This document shows, piece by piece, positions 9,292 through 18,044 of a stretch of DNA of 64,000 nucleotides. This DNA comes from Exiguobacterium sp. FSL W8-0210. Lineage in GTDB: Bacteria > Bacillota > Bacilli > Exiguobacteriales > Exiguobacteriaceae. Made by a program: the position numbers and the translations under genes. The stretch lies in contig NZ_JBBOUK010000001.1 of the NCBI RefSeq assembly GCF_038006045.1, positions 723,001 to 787,000 of the forward strand. The letters are read 5' to 3'. The notes under the pieces were generated by a model. The model saw only the letters and a program-made list of their open reading frames with translations. It did not search any database and was not told the origin of the DNA. Every line of letters starts with the position of its first letter. Position 1 is the first letter of the stretch.

Positions 9292-10125
9292 TCATGCTAC
9301 AAGAAGTAAGGTATAGAGGAAAGTAGCACCTTCAAATGAGCGAACATCGATTCCAGTCTGCTCCGTCAACCGGTCGAGTCGATACTGGAGGCTATTTCGA
9401 TGTAAGAATAGATGTTTTGCTGTCAGAGAGACGTTCAAATTAGCTCGACAAAAAGCAAGGATCGTCTCACGAGACTCTGGCTCGAGGGAACGGATGAACT
9501 GATCGACGAGTGTCGCGCGATGCCGATCATCTAGACTTGCAAGACGGATCATGGCAGGCAAGAAACGTTCGATTTGCATCGAAGGAACGAAAGCAAGCGC
9601 TGCTTGTTCAAGTTGGAACTGAACGGCGATATCACCTGCAGCACGTTGTTGACCAAGCAATACCTTACCGTCTAGTACAAAATCAGATTGTAATGCTAAA
9701 AATAAATCGGATAGTTCGGACTCGATGACAAACTCTTCGCGTTCAACGACCGTGAAGCGGTGTGTGCTAAAAGGAATAAGGATGCTCGTCTGCGAAAAGA
9801 AAGAGGAGAGCAATTGTTGAATTTCTTCACTTGTCCGTTCATCGGTTGGATTGAACAAAAAGTGGACAAGTCGGAACGACTGATCTTCGAGGGCATGAGC
9901 AGATTGGATACGCTCTCGCCATAAATCGATATCAGATCGCGACGTCGTAATGATGCGTTCAGCGAATACATCAAGCAGTTGTTGTTCGCGGTCAGAGATG
10001 GCGGTCGCCTTGATTCCAAAACAGAGTCCATCTTCAAGGCGATATACGCTATACTGTTCCTGGCAATATACATTCGGATCGGTCGTAAGCTGGTCATTGA
10101 ATACAGTCATCAGTTGTCGTAACAC
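9292..10125 (-). CDS. PucR/CdaR-family transcriptional regulator
   Basis: Probable DNA-binding regulator, 277 residues. The C-terminal PucR-type helix-turn-helix (about 225-277) shows the typical LNVSLTAKHLFLHRNSL and YRLDRLTEQTGI sequence. The N-terminal 200 residues are an unassigned sensory region without a recognisable CdaR or GAF signature. The start is GTG at 10125 with AGGAGT eight bases upstream; a later ATG at 10110 lacks a ribosome site. It lies directly upstream of msmX on the same strand and could govern a sugar-related pathway, but this is inference from position only. Confidence 0.8.
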   Translation of the reverse strand: MLRQLMTVFNDQLTTDPNVYCQEQYSVYRLEDGLCFGIKATAISDREQQLLDVFAERIITTSRSDIDLWRERIQSAHALEDQSFRLVHFLFNPTDERTSEEIQQLLSSFFSQTSILIPFSTHRFTVVEREEFVIESELSDLFLALQSDFVLDGKVLLGQQRAAGDIAVQFQLEQAALAFVPSMQIERFLPAMIRLASLDDRHRATLVDQFIRSLEPESRETILAFCRANLNVSLTAKHLFLHRNSLQYRLDRLTEQTGIDVRSFEGATFLYTLLLVA

Positions 10126-10158
10126 ACGGCATCACTCCTAAATCGTACATAACTATCT

Positions 10159-10176
10159 CGACTTTACCATAAGTCG
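10159..10176. promoter_or_regulatory. inverted repeat between divergent genes
   Basis: CGACTT and AAGTCG arms around six bases, centred between the PucR-type gene and yheB. It could be an operator (possibly autoregulatory) or a short 5' hairpin in the yheB transcript. Confidence 0.35.
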
Positions 10177-10199
10177 AAAATCGGAAGGAATGATAACTT

Positions 10200-11336
10200 A
10201 TGTCAGATACGTTTTTACTCGTATTGAAACTTGTCGGAATCATTGTCATTGGTGCCCTGATTGGCACAGTCACGAATCATCTAGCGATTCGGATGTTATT
10301 TCGACCACTTGAACCGAAATACATCGGAAAATTTCGCGTACCCTTTACCCCGGGTCTGATTCCTAAACGGCGGGATGAACTGGCAGCGAATCTCGGACGG
10401 ACGGTCGTCAAGCATCTTTTGACGCCAGAAGGGATCGGGAAACGTCTCGCATCACCAGCTGTTCGTGGAGCCGTCACGCGACTTGTCGAACAAGAAGTCA
10501 TGAAATGGACACGCTCGGAAGAGACGACGGAAGCGTGGATTAGTCGCTTCATCGACGAACCCAAACAACGGATCCAAGGGAAAATCAGTTATCACTTGGA
10601 GCAGGAGTTTTCGCTCCTCATGGGTAAATGGCGTAAAAAATCCGTACGCGAGTTAATCGGGGAAGCCGGAGAACAAAAAATCGAGGAGGTCATGCCAAGA
10701 CTCGTCACATCCGTATTGCACCAAGCAGAGGAATATTTTGATGGACCAGAAGGACGTCTACAACTCGAGGAAACGGTTGCTCGTTTCATCCAACAGCGTC
10801 TCGGAGGTGGGATGTTCGGGATGTTGCTCGCGAACGTCAACGTCGTTGATATGATTCAGCCGGAGCTGAAACGGGTACTTCAATCAGAGTCGACGTCTCA
10901 GTTCATCCTTGCCTTATTACGTCAGGAATGGCAAAAGGGACTGGATCGTCCACTGTCGTCTTATATGACAGAAGAGACGGAGTCACGGATTCGACAGACC
11001 GTCAAAGAACAAGTCTTGGCGCGTTTACCGATTGAATCGATGCTTGCTACACCATTACGCATCTGGTTGAATCCACTCGAAGCACAATTACTCGAGCAAC
11101 ATGTTCCTGTCGTCATCGATCATCTATTCGAACGGACGACGAATCAAATCGGGCAAATCTTGCAGACACTCGATCTCGAAACGATTGTTCGAGAAGAGGT
11201 AGGTTTGCTGGATACTGCATATCTCGAGGAAATCGTCTTATCGATTTCCAAACGGGAATTCCGGGCTATCACTTGGCTTGGAGGGTTGTTAGGTGGTTTA
11301 ATTGGATTGATACAGGCGGGGCTTTATCTCGTCTAA
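10200..11336 (+). CDS. yheB: DUF445-family membrane protein YheB
   Basis: 378 residues, the length of B. subtilis YheB (UPF0754). One helix at the N-terminus (about 5-27, LVLKLVGIIVIGALIG) and one at the C-terminus (about 355-378) anchor a long, mostly helical, charged middle domain. The conserved segment TNHLAIRMLFRP and FTPGLIPKRRDELA follow the first helix. Function is not established. It is followed 20 bases later by yheA, the same pairing as in Bacillus. Confidence 0.9.
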   Translation: MSDTFLLVLKLVGIIVIGALIGTVTNHLAIRMLFRPLEPKYIGKFRVPFTPGLIPKRRDELAANLGRTVVKHLLTPEGIGKRLASPAVRGAVTRLVEQEVMKWTRSEETTEAWISRFIDEPKQRIQGKISYHLEQEFSLLMGKWRKKSVRELIGEAGEQKIEEVMPRLVTSVLHQAEEYFDGPEGRLQLEETVARFIQQRLGGGMFGMLLANVNVVDMIQPELKRVLQSESTSQFILALLRQEWQKGLDRPLSSYMTEETESRIRQTVKEQVLARLPIESMLATPLRIWLNPLEAQLLEQHVPVVIDHLFERTTNQIGQILQTLDLETIVREEVGLLDTAYLEEIVLSISKREFRAITWLGGLLGGLIGLIQAGLYLV

Positions 11337-11356
11337 ACAAATTGGAGGTTTTACTC

Positions 11357-11731
11357 ATGGCAGAAACAAACTTATACGATCACGCGTACACACTGGAGCG
11401 TGCATTACGTGAAACTTCGGAGTACACGACATTAAAAGACTTGTACACGCAAGTTAACGCGGATCCGGAATCAAACGAATTGTTCGCATCGTTCCGTAAC
11501 ATCCAACTCGAATTACAACAAAAACAGATGCAAGGTGAAGAAATCACACCAGACGATATGGCGTCTGCTCAAACAAAGATGCTCGAAGTACAAAACAACC
11601 CATTAATCAGTCAGCTGATGCAAGAAGAGCAACGGATGCACACGATGTTGACAGAAGTCACACAAATCATCATGAAGCCGTTAGAAGAACTCTACGCGCC
11701 AATGATGGAGCAACAAGACGACGTTCAATAA
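11357..11731 (+). CDS. yheA: YlbF/YheA-family protein
   Basis: 124 residues, all-helical, DUF964 (UPF0342). It contains the family's QLELQQKQMQGEEITPDD stretch and a coiled-coil-like middle; a C-terminal acidic tail ends in QQDDVQ. Relatives include YlbF and YmcA, which form the Y-complex that helps RNase Y; YheA itself has no firmly assigned role. Start chosen at 11357 from TTGGAGG eight bases upstream; a longer frame running back into yheB is not supported. Cotranscribed with yheB and ended by a strong terminator. Confidence 0.88.
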   Translation: MAETNLYDHAYTLERALRETSEYTTLKDLYTQVNADPESNELFASFRNIQLELQQKQMQGEEITPDDMASAQTKMLEVQNNPLISQLMQEEQRMHTMLTEVTQIIMKPLEELYAPMMEQQDDVQ

Positions 11732-11737
11732 GTCATC

Positions 11738-11776
11738 AAAAAGGAAGACGCGCCATTATGGCCGTCTTCCTTTTTT
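11738..11776. terminator. bidirectional terminator between yheA and the YhzD-like gene
   Basis: GGAAGACG / CGTCTTCC stem extended by GCC/GGC near the loop, flanked by five A on one side and six T on the other, serving both convergent genes. Confidence 0.9.
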
Positions 11777-11783
11777 GTATGGC

Positions 11784-11996
11784 TCAAGAGGAAGCAGGAA
11801 CGATTCGTGGCAAGTAAGCGCGCTCGAAATGAATCAAACGACCTGAACGTGTGACGCGAGCGGCATGATGAGCGTACCCACTCTCATTGAGACGCCGAAT
11901 CCCTTCTTCTCGAGCTTGTCCATCAGTTTCTGCTTCAAAAACGTCATCGAGTAACGTTTCACCACGATCTGAAAAGACTGTAATCGTATACTGCAT
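11784..11996 (-). CDS. YhzD-like small protein
   Basis: 70 residues. The sequence (YTITVFSDRGETLLDD, then AETDGQAREEG, then RLTRSG-like RVTRSGRLIHFER) resembles the YhzD family of Bacillus, small proteins of unknown function with a ferredoxin-like beta-alpha-beta look. GGGAGGA ribosome site before ATG. It is preceded by dinB on the same strand with a 58-base gap. Family assignment is from memory of sequence pattern and is moderately sure. Confidence 0.65.
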   Translation of the reverse strand: MQYTITVFSDRGETLLDDVFEAETDGQAREEGIRRLNESGYAHHAARVTRSGRLIHFERAYLPRIVPASS

Positions 11997-12054
11997 ACTT
12001 GTTCCTCCCTTGTCTGATCGGTCTTGTATTTAGTATAGTGAATAACCATTCATT

Positions 12055-13134
12055 TTACAAGCGCAAGTCTAAGTCTTGCCACGTCAACTGTCGCGCAGCG
12101 GGAGGAGTAGTCAGGTGACTGACCGTCATACCAATCAAGCGGATCGGTCCGTCGAAGGTGATGCCATTGAAGAGTTTCGTTGTTTCCTCAAGTAATCGTT
12201 CTTCGTCCGCCGTCTCTTCTGAAAATGTATGCCGTTTCGAACGTGACTGGAATGTATCGGTCTTCCACTTGATCGTGATCGTTCGGCAGACGAGTTCTTT
12301 TTTTTGAAGACTCGCAATGACGGATTTTGATTCTCGAATCAACGTCTCGAATATCGTATCGATATCCTCCGTATCTTCTTCGAAGGTCGTCTCAGAACCG
12401 ATTGATTTTCGCTCGCGTTCCGGACGAACGGGACGTTCATCGATGCCATGCGCCATTGCATGCAGTTCCGTTCCGCGATCGCGTCCGAGCAATGCTCGTA
12501 ATTGTTCGACCGGCATTGCTTGGACATCTGCGACGGTTTCAATTCCTTGTTTTCGTAACGCTTGTTCCGTGACTTTTCCGACGCCATGTAAATCTCCAAT
12601 TTTTAATGGAGACAAGAAACTGATGACGTCCTCTGGAGGAACGACCGTCAACCCGTTCGGCTTCTCGTATCCGGAAGCGACCTTCGCGACGAGCTTAGAG
12701 TTCGAAACACCAGCAGAGGCTGTCAGACCTGTCCGTTCTTTAATTTGCTGAAGAACATATTGCGCGATATAGGTCGCACTTTTTTGATCAAAATAATTTT
12801 CCGTGACGTCGAGGTACGCTTCATCAAGCGAGAGAGGCTCGACGAGCGGTGTCACTTCTCGGAAAAGCGCCATAATTTGCGCACTGACAGCCCGGTAGAC
12901 GTCAAAGCGGGGACGAATGAAGACCGCACGAGGGCAGAGCTGAAAGGCGCGTCGTGACGGCATCGCGCTATGAATCCCGTATTTCCGTGCTTCATAGGAA
13001 CAGGTCGCTACGACACCGCGTGCATGAGGTGGTCCACCGACGACGACAGGAACACCTTTTAATCGAGGACGATCGCGTTGCTCGACGGAAGCGTAAAAGG
13101 CGTCCATATCAATATGAATGATTTTTCGTTCCAT
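12055..13134 (-). CDS. dinB: DNA polymerase IV (Y-family)
   Basis: Error-prone translesion polymerase, 359 residues. Catalytic acidic residues are in HIDMDAFYASVEQ and SLDEAYLDVT; the steric-gate region, the helix-hairpin-helix GDLHGVGKVTEQALR and the little-finger domain (about 240-350) are intact. The C-terminal QDLDLRL may be the beta-clamp-binding peptide. AAAGGAGA ribosome site. A LexA-type box overlaps its promoter (13172-13192), so it is expected to be SOS-induced. Confidence 0.93.
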   Translation of the reverse strand: MERKIIHIDMDAFYASVEQRDRPRLKGVPVVVGGPPHARGVVATCSYEARKYGIHSAMPSRRAFQLCPRAVFIRPRFDVYRAVSAQIMALFREVTPLVEPLSLDEAYLDVTENYFDQKSATYIAQYVLQQIKERTGLTASAGVSNSKLVAKVASGYEKPNGLTVVPPEDVISFLSPLKIGDLHGVGKVTEQALRKQGIETVADVQAMPVEQLRALLGRDRGTELHAMAHGIDERPVRPERERKSIGSETTFEEDTEDIDTIFETLIRESKSVIASLQKKELVCRTITIKWKTDTFQSRSKRHTFSEETADEERLLEETTKLFNGITFDGPIRLIGMTVSHLTTPPAARQLTWQDLDLRL

Positions 13135-13171
13135 CGGACAAGCGTCTCCTTTCAGTAGATATGATACAATT

Positions 13172-13192
13172 AGTATAACGAACTTATGTTCT
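13172..13192 (-). promoter_or_regulatory. dinB promoter with LexA box
   Basis: Minus-strand AGAACATAAGTTCG (13179-13192) matches 12 of 14 positions of the Gram-positive LexA consensus CGAACRNRYGTTYG. It lies directly upstream of the -10 TATACT (13172-13177), in the spacer between -35 and -10, a position that would block RNA polymerase. Confidence 0.7.
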
Positions 13193-13197
13193 GATAT

Positions 13198-14103
13198 CTA
13201 TTTTTTTGGTCGACTGTTCTTTGGCATCCGAACAAGAGCGCCTAACCATCCGCGCCAGCGCATCCAGTAGAAGATGCCACCGGTCGAGAGAAAGATCAGT
13301 CCTAGGGATAGGGCGTAACCGTATTTCCATTCTAATTCCGGCATGATTTTAAAGTTCATCCCCCAAATCGCACCGAGGGCCATCGTTGGTGTCGCGACGG
13401 CAGTAAAGATCGTTAATGCCTTCATGATTTCGTTTCCACGGAAGTTCGAGACGGTCGTCGATAAGTCGAGCAGGACCTCAATGTCTTTTTGATAATGTTC
13501 GATGAGCATCAACAGACGGCGGACACGTATCGTAGCTAGTTTCAACGAGAGATCCTCGAGATACGCGTCCTCATCGAGAAATGATTCTTCGCCAGCCATG
13601 ACGAGCTCTTGAAACGGAACGATTAAATCGGACCAGTTCTCGATCGTGTCGCGTAAAGCGAAGATGCTATCGAGTGAATCTTCATTGATGCTACCGCGCA
13701 GTTCATCTTGTCTTGAGAACAGTTCCGTCTCAAACTGATCGATACCGGCAAAATACGTGTTCAGCTGTAAAGCAAGAATCGTATAAAAAGCCGCAAAGGG
13801 ATGCGCGGGAGAATAGGGAGCGACCAGGGACACGATTGAATCCGACAATCCGATTGTGATGAGTTTTTCTTTCGTTACGTAAAAGCAAATCGAGCGGCGG
13901 TCAGTTTTGTCGACAGGATTCTGCCAGGTGACGACAGCGCCATAGAGAACCCCTTTTTCCGAGCGGGTGAAGTTCATGTCTTTCGATCGCAACTGTGTGA
14001 CCCAGTCCATTTCTGATTGGTCGACGGCAGCCGTCGGAAAGGTTTGTTCATAGTCAGCTAAATCGAGATAGCGGGACCAATTAAATTGAGGTTCCAGTTC
14101 CAT
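13198..14103 (-). CDS. CorA-family divalent cation transporter
   Basis: Predicted magnesium (or other divalent metal) transporter. The long N-terminal cytoplasmic domain is followed by two C-terminal membrane helices, with the signature GMN at the end of the first (IWGMNFKIMPE), then LSLGLIFLSTGGIFYWM and a basic tail. Start set at 14103 (MELEPQF): GGGAGT lies seven bases upstream, while two nearer ATGs are too close to it and the far start at 14157 has no ribosome site. About 301 residues. Resembles YfjQ of Bacillus. Confidence 0.85.
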   Translation of the reverse strand: MELEPQFNWSRYLDLADYEQTFPTAAVDQSEMDWVTQLRSKDMNFTRSEKGVLYGAVVTWQNPVDKTDRRSICFYVTKEKLITIGLSDSIVSLVAPYSPAHPFAAFYTILALQLNTYFAGIDQFETELFSRQDELRGSINEDSLDSIFALRDTIENWSDLIVPFQELVMAGEESFLDEDAYLEDLSLKLATIRVRRLLMLIEHYQKDIEVLLDLSTTVSNFRGNEIMKALTIFTAVATPTMALGAIWGMNFKIMPELEWKYGYALSLGLIFLSTGGIFYWMRWRGWLGALVRMPKNSRPKK

Positions 14104-14207
14104 GTTCATGACTCCCATATAGTAGAATGAAATAGTATATGCCTTAAGTGTAGTCAATGGAATATAAAAAAGACACCTATTTTACAGATAAAGGACGTGT
14201 TTCAAGT

Positions 14208-15128
14208 ATGAAAGGAATCGGTAAATTAGCAGTTGGAGAAACGCTCGATCAACGAGCGATGATCAAGCAAGCAGTCAAAGGAATTGCAGCAAATGGGAAA
14301 CCATACTTGACGCTCATCTTGACGGATAAGACAGGCGAAATCGAGACGAAGATGTGGGATACGAGTGATCTTGAAAAATATGCGCCGAAATCAATCGTCC
14401 ATGCTGCTGGAGAAGTCATGGACTATCGGGGACGGACACAACTCAAGCTCAAACAAATCACGGTCCTAGAGGAGACGAATGTCGAGGACTACGTCCAATC
14501 CGCACCGATTCCGCGAGAGCAGATCGAGACGGAAGTACTCGCGTTCGTAGAATCGATTCAGAACAGTGATATGAAAAAGCTCGTTAAACATTTGATTACT
14601 TCACGATTTGACGCCTATTTCACGCATCCGGCAGCGGTCAAGAACCATCATGCTTTTTACTCGGGGCTGTCATACCACGTCCTTTCCATGTTGCGTCTAG
14701 CGGATCAAATCGCTCAACTCTATCCGACCTTAAACCGTGACGTGCTAATCAGTGGCATCATTCTGCACGATTATGCGAAAATCAAGGAGTTATCCGATCC
14801 GGTTGCACCGGAATATACGTTGCCTGGTAAACTCGTCGGTCATATTACGATGATGGTAGCGGAACTTGAAAAAGTCGGAGCAGAATTACAAATTGACGCA
14901 GAAGTACTGACGGTCTTGCAACATCTCGTCTTAAGTCATCACGGACGACCGGAATGGGGTTCTGCTGTCGCACCACAGATGCGCGAGGCAGAAGTCTTGT
15001 TCTTGATCGATAACCTTGATGCACGGATGACGATGATGGATCGTCTCCTTGAATATGTCGAGCCAGGACAGTTCTCGGAACGATCATTCGCACTAGATAA
15101 TCGTGCTTTTTACCGTCCGAAGCTATAA
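14208..15128 (+). CDS. yhaM: 3'-5' exoribonuclease YhaM
   Basis: Cytoplasmic RNA (and DNA) 3'-5' exonuclease. An OB fold (about 10-85, with GIAANGKPYLTLILTDKTG) precedes a metal-binding HD domain (about 145-285) with YSGLSYHVLSM, GIILHDYAKIKEL and LVLSHHGRPEWG. Start set at the ATG at 14208, which aligns with the start of known YhaM proteins; AAAGGA lies 12 bases before, slightly far. An in-frame ATG at 14157 would add 17 residues and overlap the corA promoter area, so it remains an alternative. Eleven bases separate it from namA. Confidence 0.9.
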   Translation: MKGIGKLAVGETLDQRAMIKQAVKGIAANGKPYLTLILTDKTGEIETKMWDTSDLEKYAPKSIVHAAGEVMDYRGRTQLKLKQITVLEETNVEDYVQSAPIPREQIETEVLAFVESIQNSDMKKLVKHLITSRFDAYFTHPAAVKNHHAFYSGLSYHVLSMLRLADQIAQLYPTLNRDVLISGIILHDYAKIKELSDPVAPEYTLPGKLVGHITMMVAELEKVGAELQIDAEVLTVLQHLVLSHHGRPEWGSAVAPQMREAEVLFLIDNLDARMTMMDRLLEYVEPGQFSERSFALDNRAFYRPKL

Positions 15129-15139
15129 GGGGGAAAAAG

Positions 15140-16171
15140 ATGAAGACGAAGTTGTTTGATACGGTTCAACTCGGAGCGTTGACATTCCGAAATCGGGTCA
15201 TCATGGCGCCGATGTGTATGTACAGTGCAAAAGAAGATGGACTCGTTACGGATTGGCATGTCACGCACTATGCAACCCGTGCGATGGGTGGTGTCGGTGG
15301 CGTCATCTTAGAAGCGAGTGCTGTTACGCCAGACGGTCGCATTTCAGCCGGTGATCTTGGAATTTGGTCAGATGCGCATATCGAAGGCTTACAACGGATC
15401 GCAGAGCAAGTCAAAGCAGCGGGTGCCAAAGCAGGCATTCAACTGGCCCATGCCGGGCGCAAAAGCACGACGGCAGAACCACCCCTTGCACCGAGTGCTT
15501 TACCGTTTGATGATACGTATACACATCCACGAGCATTAACGCTTGAGGAAATCGCGACGATCAAACAACAGTTCATCGATGCAGCACTGCGTGCGGAACG
15601 AGCAGGGTACGATTTCATTGAAATTCATGGGGCTCATGGTTACTTATTGAACACGTTCCTCTCTCCGTTATCAAACGTTCGTGAGGACCAATACGGTGGT
15701 TCGATTGAAAATCGGATGCGCTTGTTGCTAGAGATCATTGATGGCATTCAAGCCGTTTCCAAGCTCTCGATTTGGGTCCGGATTTCAGCAGCGGATCACG
15801 CAACAGGGGGAATGACGGCGACGGATTATATTCCACTCGCAAAAGAACTAGCTGCACGTCACATCGATTTACTCGACTGTAGTTCAGGTGCTGTCGTCGC
15901 TAATGCCGTACCGGAAGTGTATCCAGGCTATCAAGTGAGCTATGCGGAAGAGTTGAAACGAGAGACGGGTATTGCAACAGGCGCGGTTGGATTGATCACG
16001 ACAGCTGCCCATGCAGAAGAAATCGTCCGTAACGGTCGAGCAGATATTGTCCTGCTCGCACGTGAACTACTTCGCCAACCTTACTGGGTCTACCATGCGG
16101 CAGCCGAACTAGGAGACACGGTCGCCTTGCCGAAACAATACGAACGGGCACCGATCCGGACGGTTCGTTAA
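15140..16171 (+). CDS. namA: NADPH dehydrogenase / ene-reductase (old yellow enzyme)
   Basis: FMN-dependent NADPH oxidoreductase reducing the C=C bond of unsaturated carbonyls and some nitro compounds; cytoplasmic. 343 residues, YqjM/NamA type. The N-terminal MAPMCMYSA holds the redox-tuning Cys of this subclass; the substrate-binding His pair is within FIEIHGAHGYLLNTFLSP, and RADIVLLARELLRQPYW binds the FMN phosphate. Ribosome site AAGGGGGA. Likely cotranscribed with yhaM. Its natural terminator is not seen: an insertion sequence begins 25 bases after the stop codon. Confidence 0.92.
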   Translation: MKTKLFDTVQLGALTFRNRVIMAPMCMYSAKEDGLVTDWHVTHYATRAMGGVGGVILEASAVTPDGRISAGDLGIWSDAHIEGLQRIAEQVKAAGAKAGIQLAHAGRKSTTAEPPLAPSALPFDDTYTHPRALTLEEIATIKQQFIDAALRAERAGYDFIEIHGAHGYLLNTFLSPLSNVREDQYGGSIENRMRLLLEIIDGIQAVSKLSIWVRISAADHATGGMTATDYIPLAKELAARHIDLLDCSSGAVVANAVPEVYPGYQVSYAEELKRETGIATGAVGLITTAAHAEEIVRNGRADIVLLARELLRQPYWVYHAAAELGDTVALPKQYERAPIRTVR

Positions 16172-16234
16172 CTATTAATCATATGAAAAAACGACACAAA
16201 AAGAGGCTGGGACATAACTCAGTTTCACAAACAA

Positions 16235-16270
16235 AAGGCCCTCGAAACGACTATACGTTTCGAGGGCCTT
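16235..16270. terminator. left internal terminator of the IS1182 element
   Basis: A 15-bp perfect stem AAGGCCCTCGAAACG / CGTTTCGAGGGCCTT with a six-base loop, A run before and T after. It would stop namA read-through before the transposase gene. Confidence 0.75.
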
Positions 16271-16363
16271 GTTCTATGAAGAAAAACCGATTCTGAATAA
16301 ACAAATAAGGACAACCTCTGATAAAGTTAAAGTGACCAAACCATAACCATCGGAGGTGCCCTT

Positions 16364-17947
16364 ATGTTTAAAGATTATAACATGAACCAGCTGGTTCTGC
16401 CCTTAGATTTAGAAGTTCGTCTTCAAGAAAACGATATCGCGTTCGCTGTCCACCATCTCGTCGAATCCATTCCAGACGATGTGTTCGAGCCTTTCATGCG
16501 CACGACAGGATGCCCGGCTTACCATCCACGCATGATGATGAAAATCATCTTATGTGCCTACACACAATCGGTCTTCTCCGGTCGGAAGATTGAAGGATTA
16601 CTATCCGATAGTCTGCGGATGATGTGGCTAGCACAAGGGAATGCGCCGAGCTATCGTACCATCAACCGTTTTCGAGTGCATCCCGCAGTCACTCCGATAT
16701 TGAAGCAAGCCTTCGTTACCTTCCGTTGCCATCTCGTCGAGATGGGAGAAATCAATGAAGAAGCCATCTTTATCGATGGTACAAAGTTAGAGGCGAATGC
16801 GAACCGATATACCTTTGTTTGGCGGAAATCGATTGAACGTCATAGTGCGTCTCTCGTGGACAAATCGAATCGTATCTATGACAACCTCGTCGAACAAGAC
16901 ATCCTACCGGAAATTGAACGAGAAAGCCCGGACGAGCTCACTCTCTCAGAACTCGAACACATGGGTGAAGCTGTAGACGCACATATCGCTTCCATCAACC
17001 AAAAAATCGAGGCGAGTACGGACACTCAAGAAAGAAAACGTCTGCGTTCTGAACGGAAGGAACCACGTCTCCTTCGAAAGGAGATTACAGATTTCATCGA
17101 GCGGAAACAGAGATACGCCCTTCAAAAGAGGACGCTCGCTGGACGGAACAGCTATTTGAAAACGGACACAGACGCGACGTTCATGCGAATGAAGGAAGAT
17201 CATATGCAAAATGGACAACTCAAACCAGGCTATAACGTTCAAATCGCGACCGAAGGACAATACACACTCGCTTATGATATTTATCCGAATCCGACGGATG
17301 CCCGGACGTTACTCCCCTTTTTAGATGAGGTCAGCTCATATTTACCACTACCACCGCATATCGTTGCGGATGCCGGCTATGGGAGTCAGGAGAATTATCA
17401 GGATATTCTGATGCGCCGTGGGCGCATTCCACTCATCCCTTACACGATGTTCGAAAAAGAAAAGTCGCGAAAATGGCGCAACGATCCCTTTAACACAGCG
17501 AACTGGTCTTACGATGAAACGGCGGATCGGTTTGTGTGCCCGAATGGACAGGACGTAACGTTCCGTTACATGTCCAAGAGAACAGATCGTTACGGATTCA
17601 CGCGTGATTTCAAGGTGTATGAAAGTGAAGGGTGTGATGGCTGCCCGTTCCGCTCCCGTTGTACAAAGGCCGAAGAAGGGCGTCACCGACAGGTACACAT
17701 AAACACTTCATGGGAAGAACAAAAAGAACAGATGAAAAAATGGCTTTCAGATCAAAAAACAGGATCCCTCTATGCGAAACGGAAGATAGACGTGGAACCA
17801 GTTTTTGGATATCTGAAGGCTAATTTGAGTTTCACTCGCTTTTCTGTGCGAGGAAAAGCGAAGGTGAAGCGTGAGCTCGGCTTCATCCTCATGGCCGTAA
17901 ATTTGAGGAAATGGCTCATCCAAAGCGTTGCCCGAAGGGCAGCTTGA
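16364..17947 (+). CDS. IS1182-family transposase
   Basis: 527 residues, full length and apparently intact. N-terminal DUF772 domain (about 40-110, with YHPRMMMKIILCAYTQ) and a DDE domain with IFIDGTKLEANANRY, IVADAGYGSQENY and a C-terminal YAKRKIDVEPVFGYLK supplying the glutamate. A Cys-rich segment (CDGCPFRSRC, about 425-435) is usual in this family. GGAGG ribosome site five to six bases before ATG. Confidence 0.93.
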   Translation: MFKDYNMNQLVLPLDLEVRLQENDIAFAVHHLVESIPDDVFEPFMRTTGCPAYHPRMMMKIILCAYTQSVFSGRKIEGLLSDSLRMMWLAQGNAPSYRTINRFRVHPAVTPILKQAFVTFRCHLVEMGEINEEAIFIDGTKLEANANRYTFVWRKSIERHSASLVDKSNRIYDNLVEQDILPEIERESPDELTLSELEHMGEAVDAHIASINQKIEASTDTQERKRLRSERKEPRLLRKEITDFIERKQRYALQKRTLAGRNSYLKTDTDATFMRMKEDHMQNGQLKPGYNVQIATEGQYTLAYDIYPNPTDARTLLPFLDEVSSYLPLPPHIVADAGYGSQENYQDILMRRGRIPLIPYTMFEKEKSRKWRNDPFNTANWSYDETADRFVCPNGQDVTFRYMSKRTDRYGFTRDFKVYESEGCDGCPFRSRCTKAEEGRHRQVHINTSWEEQKEQMKKWLSDQKTGSLYAKRKIDVEPVFGYLKANLSFTRFSVRGKAKVKRELGFILMAVNLRKWLIQSVARRAA

Positions 17948-17961
17948 CGAGAGACGATGAA

Positions 17962-18006
17962 AAAAGAAGGAATTGCACATCCTGAGTGATGGCAATTCCT
18001 TCTTTT
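17962..18006. terminator. right internal terminator of the IS1182 element
   Basis: AAAAGAAGGAATTGC (17962-17976) pairs perfectly with 17992-18006, which ends in TCTTTT. It can end transposase transcripts and also prsA transcripts entering from the right. Confidence 0.8.
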
Positions 18007-18044
18007 CGTTAAATTCAGCTAGTTATGTCCCAGCCTCTTTTTGA

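Larger units (their letters stand above)
16197..18043. mobile_element. complete IS1182-family insertion sequence
   Basis: About 1.85 kb bounded by perfect 23-bp inverted repeats, 16197-16219 and 18021-18043, beginning with CAAAAAGAGGCTGGG. Inside are one intact transposase gene and a hairpin terminator on each side of it. No target-site duplication is apparent. The right end is one base from the prsA stop codon, so prsA has no terminator of its own. Members of this family (for example IS1272, from published work) prefer stem-loop targets and may replace them; that fits but is inference. Confidence 0.9.

Noticed and set aside
12317-12751. 144-codon open frame opposite dinB
   Set aside because: Mirror frame of a GC-rich-third-position gene; Ser/Arg-rich, no start signal.
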